A stretch of DNA of 64,000 nucleotides, from assembly GCF_040686855.1 (NCBI RefSeq), contig NZ_JBFBOG010000001.1, forward strand, positions 930,001 through 994,000, given 5' to 3'. Shown in pieces: positions 43,562 to 51,613 of the stretch; position 1 is the first letter of the stretch, and every line of letters begins with the position of its first letter. The DNA comes from Leifsonia sp040686855. GTDB lineage: Bacteria; Actinomycetota; Actinomycetes; Actinomycetales; Microbacteriaceae. The notes below the pieces were generated by a model, which saw only the letters and a program-made list of their open reading frames with translations, was not told the origin of the DNA and did no database searches. The position numbers were made by a program, and so were the translations under genes.

Positions 43562-44683
43562 GTGACCTCTCGCCTCAGAACAGGCCTCATCGCCGCCGCC
43601 GTCCTCGGCGCCGGCGCCGTCATCCTCGCTCAGGGAGCCGCATTCGCCGCCCCGCCTGCCACTCCGCCCGGACACCAGCCGCACGTGCCCGCCGACTCGC
43701 TGCGCGCACTCGGCGACGCCGTGGGCTTGCGGATCGGGACCGCGGTGGACATGGACGCCCTCGCGTCCAACCCCGCCTACCGCGACATCACCGCGAACCA
43801 GTTCTCGACCGTCACGGCCGAGAACGCGATGAAGTGGGAGAGCGTGGAACCCTCCCCCGGCGTCTACGACTGGGGGCCGGCCGACCAGCTCGTCGCCTTC
43901 GCCCAGCAGAACGGGCAGCTCGTCCGCGGGCACACGCTCGTCTGGCACAACCAGCTCCCGGCCTGGCTGAACGCCGCCCTGCCCTCCATGAGCACGGAGC
44001 AGGTGCGCGCCCTGCTGAAGAAGCACATCCAGGATGAGGTGGGCCACTTCAGGGGGAAGATCTGGCAGTGGGACGTCGTCAACGAGGCGTTCAACGACGA
44101 CGGAACCTGGCGCGACACCATCTGGCTGCAGAAGCTCGGGCCGGGATACATCGCCGACGCCTTCCGGTGGGCGCACGAGGCCGATCCGAAGGCGCTTCTC
44201 TTCTACAACGACTACAACATCGAGTTCACCGGGCCGAAGAGCAACGCGACCTACAGCCTGGTGCAGCAGCTGCAGAAGGAGGGCGTGCCGATCGACGGCG
44301 TCGGCTTCCAGACGCACCTCGACACGCAGTACGGCCTCCCCGACCTGAAGGCCAACCTCGAGCGCTTCGCCGCGCTCGGCCTCAAGGTCGCTGAGACCGA
44401 GGTGGATGTGCGAACGACGCTGCCGGTGACCCCCGTCGAGCAGACGGCGCAGGTCGGCGCCTACGTCTCCACGCTGCAGGCCTGCCTCGCGGTGCGCGCC
44501 TGCATCTCGTACACGATCTGGGGCTTCGGCGACGCGTACTCGTGGGTGCCGGCGGTCTTCCCCGGCGAGGGCGCGGCACTGATCTACGACGAGAACCTGC
44601 AGCCCAAGCCGCAGTACACCGCGCTGCAGGACACGCTCGCCCTGGCATCCGGAGCCCCCGGCCGCACCGGCCCGCACCGCTGA
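43562..44683 (+). CDS. secreted endo-1,4-beta-xylanase, GH10
   Basis: A 373-residue exported glycoside hydrolase that cuts beta-1,4-xylan internally. A signal peptide (~1-29, cleaved after AAFAA) is followed by one GH10 TIM barrel. Family motifs are TAENAMKWESVEP (~85), VRGHTLVWHNQLPAWL (~122), the acid/base Glu in WDVVNEAF (~176), FYNDYN, and the nucleophile Glu in VAETEVDVR (~280). No carbohydrate-binding module is attached. AAGGAG before GTG 43562 sets the start. Transcribed alone. The presence suggests use of plant cell wall material, in line with plant- or soil-associated relatives. Confidence 0.94.
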   Translation: MTSRLRTGLIAAAVLGAGAVILAQGAAFAAPPATPPGHQPHVPADSLRALGDAVGLRIGTAVDMDALASNPAYRDITANQFSTVTAENAMKWESVEPSPGVYDWGPADQLVAFAQQNGQLVRGHTLVWHNQLPAWLNAALPSMSTEQVRALLKKHIQDEVGHFRGKIWQWDVVNEAFNDDGTWRDTIWLQKLGPGYIADAFRWAHEADPKALLFYNDYNIEFTGPKSNATYSLVQQLQKEGVPIDGVGFQTHLDTQYGLPDLKANLERFAALGLKVAETEVDVRTTLPVTPVEQTAQVGAYVSTLQACLAVRACISYTIWGFGDAYSWVPAVFPGEGAALIYDENLQPKPQYTALQDTLALASGAPGRTGPHR

Positions 44684-44691
44684 CCCTCCCG

Positions 44692-44744
44692 ATTCGCGCC
44701 GAATGCGCGCTGTTCCTCACGAATGGCGCGCATTCGGCGCGAGT
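44692..44744. repeat. REP-like long palindrome, copy 2
   Basis: Arms 44692-44710 and 44726-44744 (19 bp, one mismatch) around a 15-base loop. The arm ATTCGCGCCGAATGCGCG differs from copy 1 only by T-to-C changes matched on the other side. It follows the xylanase stop by eight bases and may also end its transcript. Confidence 0.8.
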
Positions 44745-44781
44745 CACGTGCCGCCGCAGCCTCCCGAGAACGCATCCATTA

Positions 44782-44794
44782 CTAGCCTGGCTAG
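44782..44794. promoter_or_regulatory. CTAGCC-T-GGCTAG palindrome
   Basis: A perfect 13-bp palindrome 42 bases before ATG 44837, a possible operator of the hypothetical gene. Confidence 0.3.
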
Positions 44795-44836
44795 CGATAG
44801 GCTGTGGCGCAGGCGAGAAGAGGGAGAACCGGCACG

Positions 44837-45367
44837 ATGGCGCAGCTGTCAGCGATCCAGGACCGACTGCGGGCGCTGCTCGCCGACGAGCGCGGCCTCG
44901 AGCAGCTGCTGGAGCCGCAGCCCTCGTGGTACCCCGTCCTGCTCCGTCAGCTCGAGCTCGCCGTCGGCGACCAGAAGGTCATCTACCTCGGAGCAGCCGC
45001 GGCCTCCGGGCTGTCGACGGTGACGCTCCGCGTCGGCGTCTTCACCGACCGCATCGTGGTGGCGGCGGAGGTCATCGACGACGGCACCCCCGGCGCCCAG
45101 GTCGTCACGCGGGTCGAGAGCCGTTCCGGCCTGCTCCGCTTCGAGCTCTCCGGCGGGTCGGAGGCGGACAACGCCGAGGAGTCGTCGTGGTCCGGCGGCT
45201 TCCGCATCCGCGCCTTCTACCAGTCGGGTCTCACCGTGACGGTGCCGGCCAACATCGTGGACACGGAGGCCAAGCGGGTCTCGGTCCGTGCCGTCCTCGA
45301 CGGCATCCGCGAGGACCTGCAGGCCCGCCCCGGCGATCCGCCGCTCGGCCGCGAAAACCCGTCATGA
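44837..45367 (+). CDS. hypothetical protein
   Basis: A 176-residue soluble protein that I do not recognise. It begins with a helix (AQLSAIQDRLRALLADERGLEQLLE), followed by mainly beta text with alternating hydrophobics (VTLRVGVFTDRIVVAAEVI, AKRVSVRAVLDGI). No signal, membrane helix or Cys cluster is present. ATG 44837 has AGGGAG ten bases upstream. It overlaps the VOC gene (ATGA), so the two are translated together; the function may be linked. Confidence 0.7.
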   Translation: MAQLSAIQDRLRALLADERGLEQLLEPQPSWYPVLLRQLELAVGDQKVIYLGAAAASGLSTVTLRVGVFTDRIVVAAEVIDDGTPGAQVVTRVESRSGLLRFELSGGSEADNAEESSWSGGFRIRAFYQSGLTVTVPANIVDTEAKRVSVRAVLDGIREDLQARPGDPPLGRENPS

Positions 45368-45759
45368 TCTCCTCGGCCGTCTACCTGAGCTACCGCGACG
45401 CCCCCGCTGCGATCGCGTGGCTGGAGGCGATCGGCTTCGACGTCATCCAGCGGCAGGACGCCCCCGACGGCTCGGTCGGGCACAGCGAGCTGCGGCTCGC
45501 GGACACCGTCGTGATGCTGGCGACGGACCAGGTCGCGGTCGAGCCTCCCCTCGCCGGCGCCTCGACGGGCGTCGGCACGTACCTCGTCGCCCCGGACGTC
45601 GACGGGATGTTCGCTCGCGCCATCGAGGCCGGTGCCACCGTCGTGTTCCCGCCCGAGGACACGGAGTGGGGCACCCGGCGAGCGCGGGTGCTCGATCCTG
45701 GCGGCCGCGAGTGGAGCTTCGGGTCGTACCGCCCGGGCGAGCAGTGGTCGCCGAGTTAG
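45364..45759 (+). CDS. VOC family protein (glyoxalase/bleomycin-resistance fold)
   Basis: A 131-residue single-domain protein: AVYLSYRDAPAAIAWLEAIGFDV at the start and VLDPGGREWSFGSY near the end are the usual beta-alpha-beta-beta-beta markers of a VOC dimer. GTYLVAPDVDGMFARAIEAGATVV is the second repeat. Metal ligands are not fully clear. These proteins include glyoxalases, dioxygenases and antibiotic-binding proteins; none can be chosen here. The start ATG 45364 overlaps the preceding stop. Confidence 0.88.
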   Translation: MISSAVYLSYRDAPAAIAWLEAIGFDVIQRQDAPDGSVGHSELRLADTVVMLATDQVAVEPPLAGASTGVGTYLVAPDVDGMFARAIEAGATVVFPPEDTEWGTRRARVLDPGGREWSFGSYRPGEQWSPS

Positions 45760-45779
45760 TCAGCCAGCTTACTTTCTCG

Positions 45780-45785
45780 TAGGAT
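45780..45785 (+). promoter_or_regulatory. -10 element, leaderless start of 45792 gene
   Basis: TAGGAT, six bases before GTG 45792. Confidence 0.5.
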
Positions 45786-45791
45786 GGGCCC

Positions 45792-46523
45792 GTGAGCCGT
45801 CCTCGTCACCGCATCCGCACCACCGTCATCGCCGTGCTCGGCGTCCTCGCCCTGGTCGTGGTCGGCTTCCTCGCGTGGGCATCCACCCCGATGATGGGCG
45901 ACCGGAGCGCCGCCCTCGAAGCGTGGCGCGATCCGGCGGTGAGCATCCACGACGCCGGCGACGCCGTCGTGATGCAGCCGACCGGCAACGCCTCCGGGAC
46001 CGGACTCGTCTTCGTGCCGGGCGCCCTCGTCGACCCGTACGCGTACCTCTACAAGCTCTCCGGGGCAGTGGCGGAGACCGGGCTGACGGTCGTCATCACC
46101 AAGCCGACGCTCAACCTGGCGTTCTTCGACCAGCGGCCGCTGAGCACCTTCACCGCGCACGCTCCCGACGTGGACGAGTGGTACGTCGGCGGACACTCGC
46201 TCGGCGGGGTGCGCGCCTGCCAGGTGGCGGACGACCCGGCGGTGAAGGGGCTCATCCTGTTCGGCTCCTACTGCGCGAACGACCTGTCCGGCACCGACCT
46301 GCGCGTGCTGTCGATCGGCGGCAGCCGCGACGGGCTCAGCACCCCGGCGAAGATCGCCGCCGCGCGGCACCTGCTGCCGGCGGACGCCGAGCTGGTCGAG
46401 ATCGATGGGATGAACCACGGCCAGTTCGGGGACTACGGGCCGCAGTCCGGCGACGGGGTCGCGACCATCGACGACCACGCCGCGCAGGAGAGGCTGACGG
46501 AGGCACTGGCGGCATTCCTGTAG
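45792..46523 (+). CDS. membrane-anchored alpha/beta hydrolase
   Basis: A 243-residue protein with one N-terminal helix (~11-29) and an outward alpha/beta-hydrolase domain. VFVPGALVDPYAY at ~75, GGHSLGGVRAC at ~135 (nucleophile Ser), SRDGLST near 180 and GMNHGQFGDYG near 205 provide the triad. This order is that of the carboxymethylenebutenolidase/YqiA-like alpha/beta_6 proteins of actinobacteria. The start is GTG 45792 with a TAGGAT -10 and no ribosome binding site, so leaderless. Substrate unknown. Confidence 0.83.
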   Translation: MSRPRHRIRTTVIAVLGVLALVVVGFLAWASTPMMGDRSAALEAWRDPAVSIHDAGDAVVMQPTGNASGTGLVFVPGALVDPYAYLYKLSGAVAETGLTVVITKPTLNLAFFDQRPLSTFTAHAPDVDEWYVGGHSLGGVRACQVADDPAVKGLILFGSYCANDLSGTDLRVLSIGGSRDGLSTPAKIAAARHLLPADAELVEIDGMNHGQFGDYGPQSGDGVATIDDHAAQERLTEALAAFL

Positions 46524-46542
46524 GCGGGACGCGCGCAACGAC

Positions 46543-46578
46543 GAACCGGCCGTGCAGCGATCGCCGCACGGCCGGTTC
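46543..46578. terminator. bidirectional hairpin terminator
   Basis: GAACCGGCCGTGC (46543-46555) pairs perfectly with 46566-46578 around a ten-base loop, between two convergent genes. There is no T-tract. Confidence 0.7.
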
Positions 46579-46592
46579 GGTGATGGAGCCGG

Positions 46593-47249
46593 TTACTTCG
46601 CCGGGGGCATCAGCACCGAGTCGATGAGGTACACGGTCGCGTTGGCGGTGTGCACGCCACCGCAGATCACGTTCGCGTCGTTCACCTTGAGGCTGTCGCC
46701 GGAGCCGGTGACGGTCACGTCGGAGCCCTCCACCGTCTTGTGGGTGCCCACGATGTCCTTCGGCGAGAGCTGGCCGGGGACCACGTGATAGGTGAGGACC
46801 GAGGTCAGCGTCGCCGCGCCGGCATCCGTCTTCAGGGTGTCGATGGTGGCCGGGTCGATCTTCTTGAAGGCGTCGTCGACCGGGGCGAACACGGTGAACT
46901 GGCCGCCGTTGAGGGTGTCGACCAGGTTCACCTTGGGGTTCAGCTTGCCGGAGACGGCGGCGACGAGGGTGGTCAGCAGCGGGTTGTTGCTCGCCGCGGT
47001 GGCCACCGGGTCCTCGGCCATGCCGGCGACCGAGCCGGCGCCCGAGGGGACCGCCTTGGCGTAGTCGGCGCAGCCGGGGCCGACGAGGTCGGCGGCCGGG
47101 TCCATCGACGACGAGGCGGACGGAGTCGACGACTGCATCGGCGCGCTGGTGTCGCTGGACGAGGTGCCGGCTCCCGAGGAGCAGGCGGTGAGGGCGAGGG
47201 CCGCGGCGGCCAGGATGCCGGCTGCGGCGAGACGAGCGGTGGATCGCAT
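46593..47249 (-). CDS. fasciclin (FAS1) domain lipoprotein
   Basis: A 218-residue lipoprotein with lipobox ALTAC (Cys23), a Ser/Thr/Pro-rich spacer to ~55 and a FAS1 domain (~80-218). The domain shows FTVFAPVDDAFKKI (~118), LTYHVVPGQL (~154) and the closing YLIDSVLMPP. It resembles mycobacterial MPT70/MPB83 in size and domain, which are surface adhesion antigens. Two extra Cys (60 and ~196) may pair, as in those antigens. GAAGGAG supports ATG 47249. Divergent from a sulfite-oxidase-like gene. Confidence 0.9.
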   Translation of the reverse strand: MRSTARLAAAGILAAAALALTACSSGAGTSSSDTSAPMQSSTPSASSSMDPAADLVGPGCADYAKAVPSGAGSVAGMAEDPVATAASNNPLLTTLVAAVSGKLNPKVNLVDTLNGGQFTVFAPVDDAFKKIDPATIDTLKTDAGAATLTSVLTYHVVPGQLSPKDIVGTHKTVEGSDVTVTGSGDSLKVNDANVICGGVHTANATVYLIDSVLMPPAK

Positions 47250-47333
47250 GTTCTCTTCTCCTTCGAGAGGTGGTGCCGTTTGTGAGACCCCCTCAGCGGG
47301 GCGGTCATCTGGGGTTCGGGGCCCCGCCGGAAT

Positions 47334-47351
47334 CGGATTGGATGCAATCCG
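47334..47351. promoter_or_regulatory. CGGATTG-gatg-CAATCCG dyad
   Basis: A perfect 7-bp inverted repeat with four bases between, in the 130-base region between the fasciclin gene (start 47249) and the molybdoenzyme gene (start 47380). It is likely an operator shared by both. Confidence 0.5.
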
Positions 47352-47379
47352 CGACCGGTCACCGTGACGAACACCCTGC

Positions 47380-48924
47380 ATGACGAGAACGAGGATCGGC
47401 ACGGTCGCCCTGGCGGCGCTGGCGGGGGTCGTGAGCGGGGGCGTGTTCCTGGCAGCGGCCGAACTCGTCGCGCTGATCGCGGCACGGGAGGCGGGGCCCA
47501 TCCTCGCGGTCGGCTCCTTCGTGATCGACATCGTGCCGCGCTGGGCGAAGGAGCTCGCGATCCAGCTATTCGGGTCCAACGACAAGCTGTTCCTGCTCGC
47601 CTCGCTCGGCGTCGCGGTGCTCGTCGCCTCTGCGGTGGCCGGGGTGCTCGAACTGTGGCGGCGGTGGGTCGGCGTCGCGCTGTTCGCGGTCGCGGGGATC
47701 GCTGCCGTGGTCGCCACCATGACCCGCGCGGGAGCGAGCCCGCTCGCGTTCCTGCCGTCGGCGGTCGGCGCGGCGGCGGGCGCGGTCGTGCTGCGCCTGC
47801 TCGTCGGCCGGCTGCACCGCTGGCGCGACCGGCCGGCGGGCGATGCGGAGGCGGGCGTCGACCGCCGCCGCTTCCTCCTCTTCACCGGCGTCGCGGCTGT
47901 CGGAGCCGTCGTCGCCGGGGTCGGCTCGCGTCTCGGATCGGCGGCCACCTCATCCATCGCCGCGATCCGCGCAGCGGTGAAGCTCCCCGCACCTGCTTCG
48001 CGGGTGCGCATCCCCGACGGCGCCGACCTGAAGGTTCCGGGGCTCTCGCCGCTGTTCACCCCGAACCGCGACTTCTACCGGGTGGACACGGCCCTCACCG
48101 TCCCCTCGGTCGACCCGGCCGCCTGGCGGCTGACGATCGACGGGATGGTCGAGAAGCGCATCCAGCTGAGCTTCCAGGACCTGCTGGACATGGGCCTCGA
48201 CGAGTACGCGGTGACCCTGACCTGCGTCTCCAACGAGGTCGGCGGCAACCTCATCGGCAACGCCCGTTGGCTCGGCGTGCCCGTGCGGGACGTGCTCGCC
48301 CTGGCGCGGCCGCGTTCCGGCGCCGACATGGTGCTGTCCCGCAGCGTCGACGGCTTCACCGCGAGCACCCCGCTGGACGCGCTGACCGACGCTCACCGGG
48401 ACGCCATCCTCGCCGTCGGCATGAACGGCGAGCCGCTGCCGCTCGAGCACGGCTTCCCGGTGCGGATGGTCGTCCCCGGCCTGTACGGGTACGTCTCGGC
48501 GACCAAGTGGCTGACCGAGTTGAAGGTCACCACCTTCGCCGCGGACCAGGCCTACTGGACGCCCCGCGGCTACAGCGCGAAGGCGCCGATCAAGCTGTCG
48601 AGCCGCATCGACACCCCGCGGGTCGACAAGACCGTGACCGCCGGGGCCACCAAGATCGCCGGAGTGGCCTGGGCCCAGACCGTGGGCATCCGTAAGGTCG
48701 AGGTGCGGATCGACGGCGGACCGTGGCAGGAGGCGCAGCTCTCGAACCCGATCAACGCCGACACCTGGGTGCAGTGGTCCCTCGATTGGGACGCCACCGC
48801 CGGCGGGCACACCCTCGCCGTGCGCGCGACGGACAGCGCCGGACGGCTGCAGGAGGAGAAGCGGGCGCCGATCGCGCCAAACGGGTCGACCGGCTGGCAG
48901 CAGACGTTCGTGCGCGTCGTCTGA
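47380..48924 (+). CDS. membrane molybdopterin oxidoreductase, sulfite-oxidase-like
   Basis: A 514-residue protein. Four to five membrane helices (~1-145) come first. RRRFLLFTG (~163), a twin-arginine-like motif before another helix, leads to an outside domain of the sulfite oxidase/YedY superfamily (~200-410). The molybdenum-binding Cys lies in TLTCVSNEVGG (~282); GYVSATKWL and the VRMVVPGLYG text are classical. A dimerisation domain (Mo-co_dimer) ends the protein. Electron acceptor and substrate are unknown. ATG 47380 has no good ribosome binding site. It is divergent from the fasciclin lipoprotein, a pairing seen in other actinobacteria. Confidence 0.88.
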   Translation: MTRTRIGTVALAALAGVVSGGVFLAAAELVALIAAREAGPILAVGSFVIDIVPRWAKELAIQLFGSNDKLFLLASLGVAVLVASAVAGVLELWRRWVGVALFAVAGIAAVVATMTRAGASPLAFLPSAVGAAAGAVVLRLLVGRLHRWRDRPAGDAEAGVDRRRFLLFTGVAAVGAVVAGVGSRLGSAATSSIAAIRAAVKLPAPASRVRIPDGADLKVPGLSPLFTPNRDFYRVDTALTVPSVDPAAWRLTIDGMVEKRIQLSFQDLLDMGLDEYAVTLTCVSNEVGGNLIGNARWLGVPVRDVLALARPRSGADMVLSRSVDGFTASTPLDALTDAHRDAILAVGMNGEPLPLEHGFPVRMVVPGLYGYVSATKWLTELKVTTFAADQAYWTPRGYSAKAPIKLSSRIDTPRVDKTVTAGATKIAGVAWAQTVGIRKVEVRIDGGPWQEAQLSNPINADTWVQWSLDWDATAGGHTLAVRATDSAGRLQEEKRAPIAPNGSTGWQQTFVRVV

Positions 48925-48960
48925 CCCCGGCGCACCCACGACCCTCCCATCCCGGCCGGG

Positions 48961-48966
48961 TACCGT
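48961..48966 (+). promoter_or_regulatory. -10 element, leaderless start of 48974 gene
   Basis: TACCGT, seven bases before ATG 48974. Confidence 0.4.
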
Positions 48967-48973
48967 CGTCGGC

Positions 48974-49654
48974 ATGACGGGAACGACCATCGCCGCAACC
49001 GCCGCACCGGAAGACCTCGGGGGGATCGCCGGCCTGGCCGCGCGCGTGATGACCGCCCTCGGCGAGTTCGGGGTAGGAGTGTGCGCGCTGGCCGAGGTGG
49101 TGTTCCCGCCCATCCCGAGCGAGGTCATCCTGCCGTTCGCCGGGTTCCTGGCGTACCAGGGATCGATGAACGTCGCCCTCGTGCTGCTCGCGGCGACGCT
49201 CGGCAGCTTCGCCGGGGCCGTCATCCTGTACCTGCTCGGGCGTCGCCTCGGGGAAGAGCGCGCGGTGCGGCTGCTCGCGCGCCTGCCGCTGGTGGACGAA
49301 TCCGACTTCCGCTCGTCGGCGGAGTGGCTGCGCCGCCACGGCCGGGGCGCGGTGTTCTTCGGCCGGCTGGTGCCCCTGGTCCGCAGCCTCATCTCCCTCC
49401 CGGCCGGAGCGACCCGGATGCCGTTCGGCCGGTTCGCGCTGTTCACCCTCGCCGGAACGCTCCTGTGGAACGCGCTGCTGGTCGGCGCGGGCTACGCGCT
49501 CGGGACGCAGTACCACCTGGTCGAGCAGTACACGGAGTACCTCGACATCGTCATCTACGCCGCCGTCGGGCTGACGTTGGGCTGGTTGGTGCTGCGCCGC
49601 GTCCTTCGGGTCCGTGCGTCCCGCCGCGCTCAGCAGAGCGGCGAGACCGACTGA
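48974..49654 (+). CDS. DedA family membrane protein
   Basis: A 226-residue integral membrane protein of the DedA/SNARE-associated family. It carries the signature EVVFPPIPSEVILPFAGFLA (~41, with the re-entrant loop Glu) and FFGRLVPLVRSLISLPAGATRMPF (~130, Gly-Arg motif). Five or more helices and a basic C-terminal tail are as expected. DedA proteins are thought to move lipids such as undecaprenyl phosphate or phosphatidylethanolamine across the membrane. The start is leaderless in appearance. It is convergent with the cupin gene. Confidence 0.92.
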   Translation: MTGTTIAATAAPEDLGGIAGLAARVMTALGEFGVGVCALAEVVFPPIPSEVILPFAGFLAYQGSMNVALVLLAATLGSFAGAVILYLLGRRLGEERAVRLLARLPLVDESDFRSSAEWLRRHGRGAVFFGRLVPLVRSLISLPAGATRMPFGRFALFTLAGTLLWNALLVGAGYALGTQYHLVEQYTEYLDIVIYAAVGLTLGWLVLRRVLRVRASRRAQQSGETD

Positions 49655-49667
49655 GGCGCCGCCGGGG

Positions 49668-50039
49668 TCAGTCCTCCCGGAGCTCCCGCACCTCGGTCGT
49701 CCGCTCCCCCGGGTTGTCGCCGGTGTTGACCGTGCCCTGGCGCTCGACCATGACCACCAGGGCCTCCTCGTCGGCGCGCGGGCAATGCTCGACGCCCGCA
49801 GGCACGACGTAGACGTCGTTCGGGCCGAGCTCGACGTCCCCGTCCCGCAGCTGCAGCGTCAGGCGGCCGTCGACCACCAGGAAGAGCTCGTCGCTGTCGG
49901 GGTGCGAGTGCCAGACGAACTCGCCGCGCAGACGGGCGACCTTCACATCCTGATCGTTGACGCTGACGAGGCGGTGTGGCTGCCAGGGCTCGGGGATGCG
50001 GTCGAAGGCGGCGAGGACGTTCCGGACGGGTGCGCTCAT
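49668..50039 (-). CDS. cupin domain protein
   Basis: A 123-residue single cupin barrel. Motif 1 reads WHSHPDSDELFLVVDGRLTLQL at ~43 (two His and one Glu as metal ligands), and motif 2 VVPAGVEHCPRADEE at ~78 has the third His. The first 40 residues form lead-in strands. No fused partner domain exists, so it may bind a small ligand or act as a small isomerase/dioxygenase. TAGGCT (50046-50051) lies six bases before ATG 50039, giving a leaderless transcript. It is divergent from the DNA ligase gene. Confidence 0.9.
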   Translation of the reverse strand: MSAPVRNVLAAFDRIPEPWQPHRLVSVNDQDVKVARLRGEFVWHSHPDSDELFLVVDGRLTLQLRDGDVELGPNDVYVVPAGVEHCPRADEEALVVMVERQGTVNTGDNPGERTTEVRELRED

Positions 50040-50045
50040 GTCGCC

Positions 50046-50051
50046 AGCCTA
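50046..50051 (-). promoter_or_regulatory. -10 element, leaderless start of the cupin gene
   Basis: TAGGCT on the minus strand, six bases before ATG 50039. Confidence 0.45.
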
Positions 50052-50085
50052 GGGCGCTGTCGGACGCCGGTGGTTGTATGGAGGC

Positions 50086-51609
50086 GTGCTCCTCGACGCG
50101 CTCGTGACGACGGCCGAGACCGTCGCGTCCACCCGCTCCCGGCTGGCGAAGGTGGATGCGCTCGCCGCGCTGCTCGCGCAACTGCAGCCCGACGAGATCG
50201 CGCCCGCGGTCGGCTTCCTCGTCGGCAAGGCCCGGCAGGGTCGCGTCGGCGTCGGCTGGCGTGGGCTCAACGGCGCGATGGGAAGGCCGGCCGACGAGCC
50301 GACGCTCACGGTGGACGACCTGGATGCGCTGCTCGACCGGCTCGCCGCGCTCTCCGGCGCCGGGTCGGCGACCGAGCGGAACCGGGTCCTGCGCGAGTTC
50401 ACGGCGCGCGCGACGGACCGCGAGCAGGACTTCATCGCCCGCGTGCTGCTCGGCGAGATGCGCACCGGAGCGCTCGAGGGCGTCCTCATGGATGCGATCG
50501 CCCGTGCGTCCGACCGCGGCGGCGAATCCGTGCGCCGGGCGGCGATGCTGTCCGGCGACCTCGGCGAGACCGCGCGGCTCGCCCTCACGGGCACGGCGGA
50601 AGAGCTGGATGCGGTCGGCCTGCAGGTCGGTCGGCCGGTGCTGCCGATGCTCGCCGCCTCCGCGCCGACCCCGACGGAGGCCCTGACGACGACCGGCGAG
50701 GCGTCGGTCGAGTACAAGCTCGACGGCGCCCGCATCCAGGTGCACCGGCACGGCGACGACGTGCGGGTCTTCACCCGCAACCTGGCCGACATCACGCACC
50801 GCCTGCCCGAAGTCGTCGAGGTGGTCCGGCGGCTGCCTGTGCAGGATGTGATCCTCGACGGCGAGACGCTGTCGCTGGACGAGGAGGGCGCGCCGCGGCC
50901 GTTCCAGGAGACGATGTCCCGCTTCGGCGCCGAAGCGGCACGCGAGACGATGTTGCATCCCTGGTTCTTCGACGTGTTGCACGTCGACGGCCGCGACCTG
51001 CTGGACGAGCCGCTGTCCGTCCGGCTCGCGGAGCTGGAGCGAGTGGCGGGCGAGCACCGCATCCCGGGCGAGGTCACGGCCGATCCCGAGGTCGCCGAGC
51101 GGGTCTCGCGCGAGGCGCTGGCGGCCGGGCAGGAGGGCGTCGTCGTGAAGGCGATCGACTCCCCCTACGCCGCGGGGCGGCGCGGGTCGAGCTGGGTGAA
51201 GGTGAAGCCCGTGCACACCTACGACCTCGTCGTGCTGGCCGTGGAGTGGGGATCGGGTCGCCGGCACGGCCTGCTGTCGAACATCCACCTCGGCGCCCGC
51301 GACCCCGAGGGTGCGTTCGGCGAGCCGGGCGGTTTCGTCATGGTCGGCAAGACGTTCAAGGGCCTCACCGACAAGCTGCTCGCCTGGCAGACCGAGCACT
51401 TCCAGGAGATCGAGGTGCGGCGCACGGCCGGGACGGTCTGGGTCGCGCCGACGACCGTGGTCGAGATCGCGATCGACGGCGTGCAGCGCTCCAGCCGCTA
51501 CCCCGGCGGCATCGCTCTGCGCTTCGCGCGCGTCAAGCGCTACCGCGACGACAAGGACCCCGGCGAGGCCGACACGATCGAAACCCTGCGCGGGCTGTTG
51601 CGGGAGTAG
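50086..51609 (+). CDS. ATP-dependent DNA ligase (LigB/archaeal-type)
   Basis: A 507-residue ligase with an N-terminal DNA-binding domain (~1-170), the nucleotidyltransferase domain with active-site Lys in EYKLDGARIQVH (~210), DGETLSLDEEG (~258), WFFDVLHVDGRDL (~298), EGVVVKAIDSPY (~350) and WVKVKP (~368), and an OB-fold C-terminus. Size and order match mycobacterial LigB and archaeal ligases, which seal nicks using ATP in addition to the essential NAD-dependent LigA. I start at GTG 50086; the frame is open twelve bases further up, but TTGTAT and GGAGG lie there. Confidence 0.9.
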   Translation: MLLDALVTTAETVASTRSRLAKVDALAALLAQLQPDEIAPAVGFLVGKARQGRVGVGWRGLNGAMGRPADEPTLTVDDLDALLDRLAALSGAGSATERNRVLREFTARATDREQDFIARVLLGEMRTGALEGVLMDAIARASDRGGESVRRAAMLSGDLGETARLALTGTAEELDAVGLQVGRPVLPMLAASAPTPTEALTTTGEASVEYKLDGARIQVHRHGDDVRVFTRNLADITHRLPEVVEVVRRLPVQDVILDGETLSLDEEGAPRPFQETMSRFGAEAARETMLHPWFFDVLHVDGRDLLDEPLSVRLAELERVAGEHRIPGEVTADPEVAERVSREALAAGQEGVVVKAIDSPYAAGRRGSSWVKVKPVHTYDLVVLAVEWGSGRRHGLLSNIHLGARDPEGAFGEPGGFVMVGKTFKGLTDKLLAWQTEHFQEIEVRRTAGTVWVAPTTVVEIAIDGVQRSSRYPGGIALRFARVKRYRDDKDPGEADTIETLRGLLRE

Positions 51610-51613
51610 CGCG

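Noticed and set aside
47250..47379. A SigK-type promoter before the fasciclin gene, by analogy with mycobacterial mpt70/mpt83
   Set aside because: A CATCC..CCGAAC pair exists on the minus strand but with 20 bases between instead of about 17, and no sigma or anti-sigma gene lies nearby.
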